Shown piece after piece: positions 21,760 through 34,559 of a DNA stretch of 64,000 bases. The stretch is from Mya arenaria. Taxonomy: Eukaryota; Mollusca; Bivalvia; Myida; Myidae. The stretch lies in the NCBI RefSeq assembly GCF_026914265.1, contig NC_069136.1:28222701-28286700 (forward strand), given 5' to 3'. A program made the translations under genes and the position numbers. The notes under the pieces were generated by a model. The model saw only the letters and a list, made by a program, of their open reading frames with translations, was not told the DNA's origin and did not search any database. Position 1 is the stretch's first letter; every line of letters starts with the position of its first letter.

Positions 21760-22275
21760 TATCAGTTGTTTTGGTTGGCCGTAGGGAGGGCAACAACAAA
21801 CTCACTTATGGTATCGAATCATTTAGTTAGGTGTGACATCTAGTGACCAAACTTGGTATAGAGGAAGAGTTTATCATGGGATTGTGTTTGAAGCCCCTAT
21901 GTCACTGTTACTATAAATAGAAAATGGTTGGTATTGAATAACTTCAGTTAGGGTCGACGATTTGCGACCAAACTTGGTATATATTAGACATTTATAAAGA
22001 CCATTCATTGTATTGTGTTTTGGGCCCTTAGAGTCATGGTCAAAGTCGAGGTCACTGTTGCTAAAAATAGTTATTACTTATATCTTTAGAAAGGGTTGAC
22101 ATATTGTGACCAAACTTTTCATATAGGAAGAGATAATGGACCTTTCATGGGATTGTGTTTGGAGCCCCTATGGTCATGGCTGTTGATACAAAAGATTGAC
22201 AACCACCTGGTATTGAATAACTTTAGCTAGGGTTGACATACTTTTAACCAAACTTGTGCTTTTGTATCCTCTGAA
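21760..22275 (+). repeat. Imperfect tandem repeat, about 130-150-bp unit (copy 2)
   Basis: It has the same recurring phrases as 7090-7610 (GTGACCAAACTTGGTATA, CATGGGATTGTGTTT) and the same position in intron 2. It is therefore inherited with the gene duplication. Confidence 0.6.
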
Positions 22276-23079
22276 GAAGCGATGATTTGTTTTTGTATAT
22301 CAAACAAAAGCCGTGCTATGCAGGAAATAACTGATATAGATCACATTTTTATTGATCAAACTTGTATCATATTCTTGAGCTAGTTTTTAATTATAGAATT
22401 CCTTGTTTCAACATTACAACCCTGTTGGATATTCTGAACTATTTATCTAATGTGTCCTTAAATAAGAATCTGTGCCACTTAACACTATCCATCATCAGTA
22501 GCTTCAGTGAGAGATCATAGATTTAGGAATCTAAGGGTTTCCCGCAGTGTTTCATTTTCAAACATAGTTAAGTAACAGAAGTTAATTATAAACATCGTTC
22601 AAATTACAATTGTTTTAAAAAAAAACACTATTTAGAAGCATTTATATAGTATCAAATGTACATAACTGGAAACAATGGAGTTAAAAGATATATGCCTGAA
22701 AGTGACAATACAAAATACTAATATAAGTTGTTTGTCTAAATGTATTGACAATGATTTGATCCAGGTGATTCGTAGTCTCTAATGAATTAGTTTTTAACTA
22801 TTTTTTATATTCCATTTACTTTTCAAAAGTGTTTTGTATTTGTCAACTAAACAATTGATGTATATCTCATTCATGTTTTCTTAATGGCCAAAGCCTTTGT
22901 ATAGCCGATATGGCCAATAAAACTTGAAACTTTAAATTAAAGTTTAAGCAAGACACATGCAATAACAACATAATCCATATTAATGGGTTGATGTTTTTTT
23001 AGTGTATTTGATAAAAGAGTTGTACACAGTAGAATAGATAAAACAAACATATTTACGTGAGGTAAATGAGGTTCAAGTT

Positions 23080-23655
23080 AATGCATACTTTGATAAAATT
23101 TGCCTTTTACGTTATTTCTTTATTCACTATTGTTAGGATAAGAGTGAGGTTTGTGCACGTAAACTTGTTTAAACCCCAGTAAATTAACATTTTATTGACC
23201 GTTCCAAGGCGGTACCTCACAAGCCTTAATAAATGCACCTTTTTTTAAAATATGCATAGAAAATGAAAGAAGTCCTATTTTAAACGAGACTTTGGCAAAA
23301 TCTAGAAAAAGGAAAAGTTTAGGAAACACCTTGAAAATTGATGACGTTCAACCATTTACTTTATTACTTTATTCGGGATTGTTGGGATAAGGGTGAGGTT
23401 GTGCGCACAAACTGGTTTAAACCCCCAGTAAATTTACATTTATAATTACTGACCGTTCCAAGGCGGCACCTAACAATCCTTGATAAACATACCAAGTTTT
23501 TTTTATATATAGTATGTATGCAATGTGCTGTTTGTGGAGTTTTGTGATATTCTTCCATGTTTCTTGTTTGTGATTTTTTTGTTCTATTTCTTTGGCGTTT
23601 ACCCAGTGCTTTTAAACCGGGTTTATGTTAAATGCTACTGAGCTTGTTTCTCTAG
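23080..23655 (+). repeat. Dispersed repeat family, one partial and one longer copy in tandem
   Basis: TGACCGTTCCAAGGCGG and GTTTAAACC..CAGTAAATT occur near 23160-23240 and again near 23400-23490. The second copy continues through GCTGTTTGTGGAGTTTTG and TTTAAACCGGGTTTATG to about 23655. A reverse-strand copy is at 60705-60995 and a fragment at about 29088-29175. It is absent from intron 2 of copies 1 and 3, so it inserted after duplication. It carries no coding sequence; the class is unknown. Confidence 0.65.
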
Positions 23656-24004
23656 TTGTTCACATATGTATTGTTCTTGATTTCTACTTTACATCTGTTT
23701 ATAAGTAGTTGATAAACTACAGTGACCGATCAAAACTCATTAAACGTGACATCATTTACACTAAAATGGATCAATTTTTAGATGATAAAAGTATAAATGC
23801 AAGGACAGTCCAACCAAGATAGCACGAATCGTTGGAAAAGATGGTATGCTTGATAAAAGCCCTACGCTCAGATAAAGACAACAGACGCTCTTGTTTATAA
23901 AAAAGCGGGTGACAAATTCGCACTTTTAGCTATCGTTTACCAAGGGCAGGATTAAAGTTATCATTATCCATTAGTTGCCATTTTCGATATTAATCCGTAG
24001 TTAA

Positions 24005-24140
24005 GTGCAATCATCGCATGATATATTGATTGCTGCAGCAGTCAAGTTTGCTCTTACTTGACATTGCTAAACAATCTGTAATGCTGTGGGTTCGAATTCG
24101 CAGTACCCTCTGCGTGGATTTTTTGGCAAATGAAGTAACT
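24005..24140 (+). repeat. tRNA-derived SINE-like repeat (copy 2 intron 2)
   Basis: Orthologous in position to 8735-8870. It shares TGACATTGCTAAACAATCTG and the GTGGGTTCG box-B-like segment, here with a short GAATTC duplication. Confidence 0.35.
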
Positions 24141-27100
24141 ACTTTTCAATAAATGCGAATCACTCTGTTGTTTGATAGTGGTAAAAGTAGTAAAGTAGGG
24201 ACGTTGCAAACACAACGCAACGGCTACTTCCCTTTTGCAGAACAATAATTATTGCCGTAAGATATATAACAAGATCATGAGCCAAATCACGTATCCGCGT
24301 TTAATATATTGAAAACAAGTATATTTCGACCATTAAATCCGAAACATTCACTACTTGAAACACACGAATAACGTAAAACGATACATTTTTGTTTCGTACA
24401 TGGTGGCAGCTATCCCCCTTCTTTCAGCTGTATTTGCCAATGCTTTTATTTAATATACTTCTAAAACTTTGAATTGATTCAAAGGAAAGTTAGTAAAAGA
24501 TTGGTCAACCCGACTGTCTCTCACTAATAAGTCTTGGGTTCCAATACATGGTTATTTGGTACAGATTACAGTGGACGGCGAAGCTATCCGATATTCTTGG
24601 CTCAGAGTATGGGTTCATTGACGACTTTAGGACATGGGAGACAGCTCTTCGAGACCTTTTGTCTCATAGAACAGGCCTAGCCAATCCTGACAATGGCATA
24701 ATGGCTGGGTTTTCATCATCTTTATCGAGTGAAGACTTGTGCAAGTAATAACTCCTCTCATATTTGACCAAATATATACAAATATAATTCATATGTAATA
24801 AGTATAGTTAAACTGTTTTATTTCATTGCTGCATTGGCGCAATGCTCTAGTTAAATGCAAACAATGCAATGAGCAATGCAACGTCAGCAGACTATTGTAA
24901 AAAAGTGTCATTTTGTTTAGTAATGTTACAATTTATATAACATATAATATCAAAATACGTGTACGCTCAATACTCAGAATGGATCAATCATTATGAATCG
25001 TTTCACACATAATATTGTATTGCAGACGAATGAGGTATCTGCCAGAGCAAATCCCTTTAAGGGACTCCTTCATCTACAACAATTACATGTATATGTTACT
25101 TGGCCATGTGGCAGAAAAGTTAGGTGGAGATACGTGGAAAAATCTTGTGACGTTACGAATTTTTGTTCCCCTTGGAATGATTTCAACTAAAATACTGAAA
25201 AAGACATTAAACGTTCTTTCAAGTGATATGGCGCATCCGTATATATACAAGGACGACTCGTTTGAGAAATCAACTTCACATATGTATGAGTAAGATCCCT
25301 TATATATTACTATAACCTAATAGTTGTAGCTATATTTATAATAAAAAACACTAATACCCAGCAAGACTTGAAAAATACGGAACGTTACTCATTTCAAACG
25401 AATTTAGAGTTTTGATTCATGTTTGTTTAGAATGTTTAATTTAATATTTAGAAATGTTGTGAGCTTATTACTATTTAAAGACTGCACACGGCGGAGCCAG
25501 CAGGAGCCATATTGTCGTCTGCAGAGGACATGGTGCGTTATTTACAGTTTGTCCTAAACAATGGGAATACAACGAATGGGGACCAGCTGGCAGACCCAAA
25601 GCTCTCCAGTGAAGCTTTCTCAGGTAGTCAGTTACTTAAAATAAGCAAATGTTGATCAAATATTTAAATTTGCTTACTTCCTTTCGACTATTTTCGTGTT
25701 ACATTTAGATGTTATCAATGCTGAACTGTGTCAATTGTTTCTCAATGGATTCCCATTTGTACCACAAATGTTGAGAATCGTATTTGCATTTCAGCTGCCA
25801 TTCCTGCGAAGAAAGGGAAGGTCACCGTGTCAAAACCTACATTCCCCATATCTGACTTGCTAGTCGGGTATGGATACTCATGGTTCGAGAGTAGCTACGA
25901 TGGTATGCATTTAAGTATTTGTAGTTTACATATTTTCGCAAAAACTATTTAATTACACATTTTACGGATTGATGATATAATTGGTTTACCCTATTGTTTT
26001 ATTACATAAACACAGGGGTCTAGAATAAAAAAAAATCGCGATTGACAACTCTTTGTATCAAACGACTTCCCCTGCGTATGTAATACAGAAATAGGGTCCA
26101 CGTCACTGATCACTATATTTACAAAACTAGCGTCATATTAGTGGAAATTTGACGGGAACTTTTCCATTCGCAGTTAAACTGTTGTTGTTTTTTTCGCACA
26201 TGTCTGGACAGTGTCTTAGGGACTTTTAGACTGTTGTCTCTTTATTCTCTATCAAAGTCCTTTACTTTACCATATGTTGTAGTTAAACTGCCTTGCACGG
26301 TGCTGCCAATCGTCGTTTTTTCGCGTCATTTACCAGCCTCAATAACCCTGTCTATATAAGGCGTCAACGTACAATGCAAGACGGATCATGCACACCATTT
26401 TGCAAAAGAGAGTTCTATGAAGCATTGCTCGAGAAATGTTTGAATTTAGTTACAATGAAGTTACTGTACACTTTTAAGTATTCCCATCGTTGTCAGGAAA
26501 ACCCATATATTCATTAAAATGTCGAATACATATTGAAGTTAGTTTGTACTTATGTAAAAATGTGGAACTCGGAAGAAAGTCGCATTAGACTCGTATTATA
26601 GGTGCAAAATCATAGATTTTTTAACATAAAATAGGCAAACATTTATTCAAAGTATAGGCTGAGATGTATAATATGCTTATGTTTCTTGATGTTAGTCGGC
26701 GGATGTATCGTGATAGTCTGACAAGGTCATTATAGTACCTCACTTCGAATAGGCTAACCTTAGATTGAGTGATGAAATCAACCTCGAATTCAGACACAAA
26801 ATATAACTATCCGCACTTCCAGTGATAAAATACAAATGTCAAGAACGTCTATTTCATCACATTTTTAGCATCAAGAGTTAAAGGTATTCAGGTATCAAGT
26901 CTAGATAGAAGCACGAAAGAAAAGTAATAATTTTAACGCATTGTTATGTGTAACTCATTTGCATTTATATAATGATAAAACACTGTTTACAAATAAAAAT
27001 GTAAGCCTTTATATATCAGTGTGTGTATACCACGTGATAAATTGCGTCATGAATGCTACGTTGGAAAAGAATACTTCTTCGAATGAAAGCTTTAAACAAA

Positions 27101-27432
27101 GATAATATCACTATTTCTTCACCATTTTAAATGAAACATAGCGCAGTGTACGCCGCTTACAGTGCCCTGCCTGATCAAACTCCTGTTATAAAACGAAGGC
27201 GGGACTCCATAAGCGGCATAGGCTGCCCTTTGTTTCATTTAAAATGGTATAGTAAAAGTAGAGTTATCTTTGTTTTAAGTGTTCATTTTAAGCGAAAGGT
27301 TGCCTTCCGACGTAGAAAATGTTGTAATTTATTACGTTGTATACACACACTGTATATGGGTTTGTCCATAAAAAGCTACATGGCCACAGATTCCTCAGTT
27401 AAAATATTGTTTATCCTTATCATGTATATTTA

Positions 27433-27905
27433 AGGTGACAGAGCGTCGTGGGACAGTAGAGGCTTGTGGTCTTACATAGCGCTTGTCTGTATTTCTAGGC
27501 AACCGAACGGTGTGGCACAGTAGAGGCTTGTGGTCTAAACGCTTGTCTGTGTTTCCAGGTTACCGTGCAGTGTGACGCAGTGGAGGCTTGTGGTCTTACA
27601 TAACACTGGTTTTATTTCCAGGTTACAAAGCGGTGTTGCACAATCGGGGCTTTCAGTCGTACATAACGCCGGTCTGTATTTCCAGATTACCGAGCGATGT
27701 GACACAGTGGAGGAATGCGGTCTTACATAGCGCTGGACTGTATTTCCAGGTTACCGAGCGGTGTGGCACAGTGGAGGATTGTCATCTTACCTAACGCTGG
27801 TCTGCAATTCTAGGTAACAAAGCGGTGTAGAACATTGGAGGTTTGTGGTCTTAATGCTAGTCTGTATTTCCACGTCACCGAGCGATGTGGCACAGTGGAG
27901 GATGT
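27433..27905 (+). repeat. Exon 7 tandem array, 8 units, last unit broken (copy 2)
   Basis: Units of about 60-65 bases each hold an exon-7-like start and an intron tail ending in TTTCCAG, TTTCTAG or ATTCTAG. The eighth unit (CGAGCGATGTGGCACAGTGG) breaks off at GAGGATG. The sequence coding for the LFPEEN end and the donor is missing, so no unit can be spliced as a complete exon 7. Confidence 0.8.
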
Positions 27906-28975
27906 GTATGTTGTTAAATAACTCAGAATTACTTATTTAGATTTATAGTTTAAGAATAACTATTATGACTAAAAACTCCTTTTCGAACTTTGTATGTCTA
28001 TAAATCATGTAAACATATTAATGCCTGCAGCCTGTATACTATTTTTGGCAGTTGATAAATATCTTTTTAGATTCTTAACTTGTTTTTTAGTTTAATAATT
28101 TGGCCACCTTAGGCTAAGTGGTTTCCTTTAATTACATTAATTGATGTCAACCTATCATATATTTTTCTTCAAAACAGTAGCACAATCCCTCAGGCTACTC
28201 AGCTTCAATTTTAGAATTTTTGTACTGACAAGTTAATGATTTAATGATGCTTATCAAATCTGAGATCTGCATCATATTGTTAAAAACTTAGTATTTAAGA
28301 TGAAGCCTGTGTCCTGAAAATCATAAAGGACTTGATTTTCAAACAAATTTCATCTTCATTATTCAGGTATGTTGTCATTATTTTTATATATTACTTTTTG
28401 TGTTTAACTCAATTTATTTTATCAAAGTACTTTTAAATATAATAGTTTTAATATTTTGTGAATTTATTGTTAAAACATTTAGAAGTTATATTCATATAAT
28501 AAGAAGTTTGAATTATGTGGAAATTATGATTATTCAATTATTTGTCTTAAAATATGAACTCACTTAGAAATGTACAGATGTTATTTCTGTTTGCAAGTAT
28601 TTATAAAGCTCATTTTATTAAAGTTACTAAACAAACAATTATTAAATTAAACTAATTGTAATATGAAATGTTGTCAACCAGTTAACCTTTCACATGCATT
28701 TTTAAAAGCGAGTTGTATCCCCAAATTAGTTTAAGTATTTGTAACATCCATTTGTACTTTGTGTTTATTGATATATATATATATATATGTGTGTTTGCTT
28801 TCAAAATAAATATAGGACTTGATTTTTAAACAAACTTCATCTTCATTATTCAGCTCAGTCAGTGAAGCTCCCATTTTCGGGAACAATCTCCTCAGCGACC
28901 CGACAACTCCCGCGACCTCCTATTTTGACAACTCTCGACAGTCGCACTCGTCCCGACCGGCATAAAATATATAAT
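27906..28975. other. About 1.07 kb of foreign sequence replacing the exon 7 3' half of copy 2
   Basis: It has no counterpart in copies 1 or 3. Inside, AAGGACTTGATTTTCAAAC..TCATCTTCATTATTCAG occurs at about 28322-28366 and again at about 28811-28853. A GC-rich 120-base tract follows the second occurrence (28855-28968). The first occurrence is followed by GTATG and the second by an open, GC-rich stretch. The rest is very AT-rich. Homology to intron 7 resumes near 29000. The source is unknown. Confidence 0.5.
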
Positions 28976-29840
28976 GAATATACAAAATACCCTTGAAACC
29001 GTGTTAGAATGAAGTAATGTTAGACCATAATCACTTCCAGTGGTTACAGGGTATTTATAAACTGTTATTATAAAATTGAAACAGAAACAAGTTCAGCAGC
29101 AAAAAGTTTATTTGTCAACCCGGTTTAATGACACTTGGTCAACGTCAAAGACATAGAACAATGTTTTGATGAACATGCATTCTATAGAAACTACAAAGGC
29201 TAATTTTTGTAGGGGATAACAATAGGGTATGCTTAAGTCAGCAGCATATTTCTCATTGGATTGCGAAACTGTTGTTTTTGTGATTTTTATTGTAGTTTGA
29301 TGAATGTATGTTTGAGGTTTTACAACAACAACTTCGTAGTTGGAGATTTTTTAAACTTATTAACAGCATGATTAACTGTAGTAGTTACTGCAGTAAATAT
29401 ACAAATGTTTATTGCAGGGATATGTATAAGTACAAATGGAGGCCTGTTTAAAGATTACCAGTCCAAATCGTTGACGACAACCATGTACTATATAGCAGAC
29501 ATATTATTGGACAAAGAATCATGGCTGAACTCATCAACTGCTTGCTCTTTTCCTCTACCTTGGAAAGAAGTTAATGAGACAGATTCGAAAGTGACGGAAA
29601 ACTTTGCTTTTTTGCCAGATATTTCCGAGTACACTGGAATCTACGAAAATGAGTTTCAACCCAATTTCATATTAACTGTGAATGGAAGCTCGCGAACGCA
29701 GCTTTACTTCGAATCGGGAAGACTGGGGGAAATCTCTACTCAACCCAAGACAAAGATCGATTCTTGATGGAGATAACATACCCGTGGGAACTTTACGTTC
29801 CGCTGATGGACCATAACAACGTTACCACAAAAACAAACTG

Positions 29841-31039
29841 TAACGATACAACGTCGGGTCGTGATGAAAATAATTATTTTTTGTATGCGTTTAAAGCGAA
29901 ATCATCTCTAAAGAAACATGAACCCACGTCAATTCAATTGCCAAAAGTGCCTCCAAGTGCCAAATAATTTGCTGGAATTCTAAGAATATTATACTTTTCT
30001 TGACCATAACTGTTTTATAGTGATTTTCGTTTCAAATCTTCACAGTAAAATTATTAAAAAAATATATTATATATTTAATCTGACAAGATATTTAAATAAT
30101 TACATAATAAATTAAAAAATATATAAAAAAATATACATCTGATAAAATATTTTAGGATAATATATCCTTTTTATACTTCCTATACATTTTATACAGTATA
30201 TGCGCCTCACATTTGGTTTCGCGGCAAAATGGATTAAATAAGTGCAGAAGTCCCTGTATCGGTCAGTGATGGTCATCTGTTAATTATCAAACGGTGAAAC
30301 CGAAATTGAAGTTTAACATTTGAACAAGTATTTTTAGGAAGGAATGATCATTCCCTGATATTTGCATTTAATCAGTAGATTGAATTCATATTCTTAGTAT
30401 TCTGAGTATGCGATTCCAATTAGAAATGTGTGTAAATACTATTTTAACTGATGCAAATGGCCGCCTGGAATAAGTTTTAACTCAGATCCATAGGAATTGA
30501 CTGATCAATTACTCTGAATTGTGTATATTAGAAGCTTACAATGATATAACTCAAGTCAATGTCCGCCTGCAAAGGTCCAAAATAGGCAAATAGGCTAATA
30601 TTGCATAAAATTTACCACAATGTTATGATACCTGATTTTCATCCACTCTTAAGTTGAAGATAGCAATCGCTGGTTTACAAGCATTATAATATCGTGATCG
30701 TGAAATTTACAAGACAACAATATATTCGGAACACATCTTACATCTCCGCCATGTAAACCGGTGCATAGGTGAAAAGTAGTTCGTAAAAAAGATAATAATA
30801 ATATTAATTAATTATAGCATTTTAGTAAGTATTATTTATCACTTAGTTCAAATTGATTCCCAGTTAAGTGGTTTATTGCTTAGGTTCTCTTTAGACTCAA
30901 ATCCTTCGGCTTAACTGCTGAATTAAAATAACTACGTCCATGTTCATTCGAGGGGAAATGGCGATTAACCACAGCAATCGCATACACAACGGCGCCTATA
31001 ATGTTTTCTCGCCGTACAAGAACCTTAACATGGATGTTG
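29841..31039. other. Duplicated 3' flank of copy 2
   Basis: There is no gene. It parallels 79-1300 block by block, for example GATAATATATCCTTTTTATAC at 30155 and near 425. The flank is joined directly to the middle of exon 8 by the deletion described for copy 2. Confidence 0.6.
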
Positions 31040-31600
31040 CCTTCTAAAAACCTGACTGTGTCAATTTATTATAGACAAATTCTGATCCAATTAGCTCCAA
31101 AATATTTGACAGAAGCTGTGGACTCTTTAATTGTACCATTCCTTATCACAGGGTAGAGGTAGATATTTATATAGACTTGGATCCTCACAAAATTGACTCA
31201 GTCTTTCAGGTGCAATGACACATTATAATCAACTTTCCATTGACTCACAACAGTTAGATCTTCAGTAAAATCTTATCAATATCAGACCAGATATAAGTAT
31301 GCCTGAACCATCTACATTAAACAAAAGCTTGTTTTAACCACTATGGACATGTCATTGACATAGATTAAAAATAAAAGTGTTCCCTGAGAAACAACACATG
31401 TACTTGGGTAGTTGCAGAATGTACAGCAGCGGTATATACAAGCTGTTGTCTAAAAAAAGATTTAATCCAGCTCAGTGTGTCATCACCCAGACCCGATGCT
31501 AGATGTTTCATAAGCAGAATGTCTTGCCAATGGTATCGGGCACGGTTATCAGTTCCGAACGCATTCTGAATAGTGCCTATTACATTACCCTTATCCATTT
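31040..31600 (-). mobile_element. LINE reverse transcriptase fragment, minus strand
   Basis: On the minus strand 31598-31365 reads SGLGDDTLSWIKSFFRQQ, the usual segment before the catalytic box of many LINE reverse transcriptases. A frame change later comes SQGTLLFLIYVNDMS (about 31320-31390), which is the GxxQGxxLxPLLFxIYxNDM motif with small losses. The next stretch resembles the QxDLxxVSQW region that follows the ADD box. The element is truncated at both ends and frameshifted. It inserted in the spacer before copy 3. Confidence 0.75.
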
Positions 31601-34500
31601 ATATTTTATACACTTTTAAAGGCAGACTGAAATTTATAAATATGGTAAATTTCTTTAAAGTAAGAATCTACTTGTTCATTGACTATTTTTCAAAAACTTG
31701 TACTTAAAAAGAAATCGAGCGGTAATTAGCTACACATGTATTTTATAGAGCTGGCAAGTCAGATAAACACAATTCACGTGAACCCTTGTGGACACTTTAA
31801 TGCCTCCCCGCGCGGTGAGATCAACTATGCAGCGAATAGCGATTACTTCTGTTAGTGACACACATTGACACTCACCAAATGCTCTGATTTGTGATCAAAA
31901 CGACAGTGTTTTTGACATACAAAATACATTAATAAGCCCGGCATTATTAAGTCACAATGACTGAGGAAAAATGAAGTGATTTATTTTTCTTAAATAATAT
32001 GTGGAGCAAGTCTTTTATGTTTAACTTGCAAACAGTCAGGAATTTCTCTATGTGATAAATGCAGAAATATATTGTAAAATATCGCTCAAAAATAATTTAG
32101 CGATTGCTATTTTATAACTTCTCGCCATTTATTATAATACATAATTAGAAGAGCATTCGCCTGCGCTGATGGCACGATCTATTGGCCCGCAGCTTGCAAA
32201 ATGAACAAATATAGCGCTTTGTTGTATGTCTTAGTGCTATTGTTAACCTCAAGTTATTTAACCTAACAATTAACCAATCAGTCACACTTCAATGTCTCTT
32301 ACACATTGTTAAAAACTCTACTGGTACTTTGGACCAACTGCTTTTAGAAATCCGAATACGAATTTTACCTACCGGGCTTACATTTTGTAAATTCTTTCCA
32401 AAAAAGTGGGTTGACAATTTGTTAGAGACATTCAGACCTATTGGAAGCCGGAACTGAAAGGTTTATTGTAAGGTATTCATTTCCATATAAATATTGAGGT
32501 TGGCTGTTTTTGGATTCATCGTATGACAAACTGATTGTTGTAGCGATCAAGTTGGTTATTACATTGTTGACAAGTATTGTGGATTTGATCCCGAATTAAT
32601 GCACTACATCATTGTTCTATATTATAAAGTATTAAATAATTGCTTAGGAAACTTATCGATGTATTTCTGGATTGTTGTTTGTTTTGAGCTGATGTTTTTA
32701 TGTCTTTTATTTGTCTTCAAATCAACCATTACCTTATTTTGAGTATGGTGTTATCCATTTTGTAGTAGCCATTTTTCATGATCCCACATGACAATTTTAA
32801 GTATAATATATGTTTAGAATAGTATAACAGCTAACGCAGTAAGCTTTCAGAGACTTTGGGTCAAGGTCAAAGGTACTGTTACTAAAAATAGAATGTTTTC
32901 TACCAAATAAAGTTGGTAAGAATCGATGGATAGTAATGAGGGTTGGTGTGTAGGAAGGTTATGTAAAGTTCTAGGCTGATATTACCTTTGAGGGTCTTGA
33001 GCCAAAGTCATTGTTACCAAAAATAGATAAATGGTTTCTGCACGAGAACTTGAATTAAAATTGATGGATAGAAATGTACGTAGGTGTAAACAGCTAGATT
33101 AGGATTGCTTTTAAGGAAAAGCCAGTGTCACTTAAAATAGGAAAATGGTTCCCGCCGAAGAATTTTAGTTAGAATTGATGGAAACTAAACATATAAGATA
33201 CTTAACTAGAGTAATTTTCAGATACGTCTCTTTTTGATAATTTAAAATTGAAGTCAAGTTAAGGACTGCTATTTTTAGTAACTGATGTAAGAAAGTTATT
33301 GACTATTAGTTTTGATTGTCTATATTAAAATCTTGGAAATGTCGACATGCTTCGCTTCTAGTTTTCAGATTGAAGTTTAAAATTCTCATCCCGCATGGCA
33401 GTTTTAAGTACAAACGTTTTGTTTGGATATTATGATAGTTAGGCCATAAACTTTTAGACCCTGTTTCTTTCCATATATTAAAGGCAAAATCAAAGGTTAA
33501 ACATCAGTTATCCCAATTTGCTTCTAAAACTGTTCTTGATGATTTAAGTCCGATATAGAGACAAGTTATTTCCACAAACAAATAAAGGCACAAGAACACA
33601 AAGATTAAATCCACTTCATTGTCGTTGCGGAAAACACGTGCTTATAATCAATATCAAATATCAGTGTTCTAATTATTGAAAACAGTGATATTTTGACCGA
33701 TCAACTTGAAATATTCAATACTTCAAACATAAAAATGCGATAAAAAGTTACAACAAGACGCTTTTTTAAAGAAAATGTTAGGAATGTATATGTCGAACTA
33801 CGTAGATTGAATTGAAAACGAAAATACGTAGAAAGGCTAGTTGATCTCATGCAAGACACTAAATATACAATTATATGTATTTCAGAAGTATTTATTCTTC
33901 GTCTTACCATTGTTAATGTACTACGAGTATCTTTAATTCAAGTAAGTGTTATACATGTATAGATAGTATCTCCCGACATGATATAGCGTATTATCATCTT
34001 ACATAATATGCCTCTGTTTGTTTGTCGATCCTCATAGTGTTTTATACAATTATTGTTTTCATTGATTATATTATATTTCTTTCTTTAAAAATAATTAATA
34101 TATCTGACTAAATTCAAGTATAACAACTATAAATTGTGTGCATTACTCAGGTTTCAAAAACATATCAATCTGAAGTAGCATTATACATGGAGAGGGCATC
34201 CTAGACCACGTCATGTAATTCGTAGTTATAACGTACCTTAACAACTAAAGCATATGTAAATATTTGCTTGAGTTGCAAATTAAACGAAGACGTTATTTAT
34301 ATTGCCGGTGGTAAAACTGAACACTTGAAACCTAACAAGATAACGTTCTACAAAACGATATTATATATAGACATTTTACTATCTGTATATGACTTTGAAA
34401 AAGGTTTTTGAACGTCTATCTCTTCATTTCAAATATCCTCTGCAAAGAAAGTAAGCCAATAACAAACAGTAGTTGTGAAGTTTAATTGAACATACTGTAT
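31601..34500. other. Spacer upstream of copy 3
   Basis: No gene is supported. About 31600-32480 is not clearly shared with the other spacers. A SINE-like piece lies near 32515-32610 (AGCGATCAAGTTGG plus GATTTGATCCC). About 32860-33330 holds diverged units of the 130-150-bp repeat family. From about 33330 to 34500 it follows the 5' flank of copy 1 (3230-4700). Confidence 0.55.
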
Positions 34501-34559
34501 TGAAAAAACGAGGTAACAGCTGGATTACTCACACTCACGTTACAAATACTTAGTAAGCT
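34493..34559 (+). promoter_or_regulatory. Putative promoter-proximal block of copy 3
   Basis: Strongly similar to 4690-4760 before copy 1, with ACAGCTGGATTACTCACAC close to the ATG. The TATA-like TATTTAAG of copy 1 is here GTATTGAAAA, so the core promoter may be weaker or the start site may differ. This is inferred from conservation only. Confidence 0.35.

Larger units (their letters stand above)
20811..29840 (+). pseudogene. Beta-lactamase-like copy 2, decayed
   Basis: Recognisable parts: exon 2 (about 20820-20953), exon 3 (24572-24744), exon 4 (25026-25289), exon 5 (25481-25623), exon 6 (25795-25902), an exon 7 array (27433-27905) and exon 8 (29418 to about 29838). Exons 3-6 are open, spliceable and have the usual lengths, including YNN. 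Exon 1 and the promoter are absent. Exon 2 lacks its acceptor and about 11 bases that encode the nucleophile part of GSVTK. The final exon 7 unit lost its 3' half and donor to foreign sequence. Exon 8 has a 1-base deletion in the GRLGGN stretch, and its 3' third is deleted into the 3' flank. No catalytically complete protein could be made. The intact middle exons suggest that decay is recent or that only parts are transcribed. Confidence 0.85.

Noticed and set aside
27131-27433. 100-codon frame near copy 2 (MKHSAVYAAYSALPDQ)
   Set aside because: It lies in intron 6 with imperfect inverted text on both sides (AAATGAAACATAGCGCAGTG and CTTTGTTTCATTT). No protein family was recognised, and the frame has no counterpart in copies 1 or 3.
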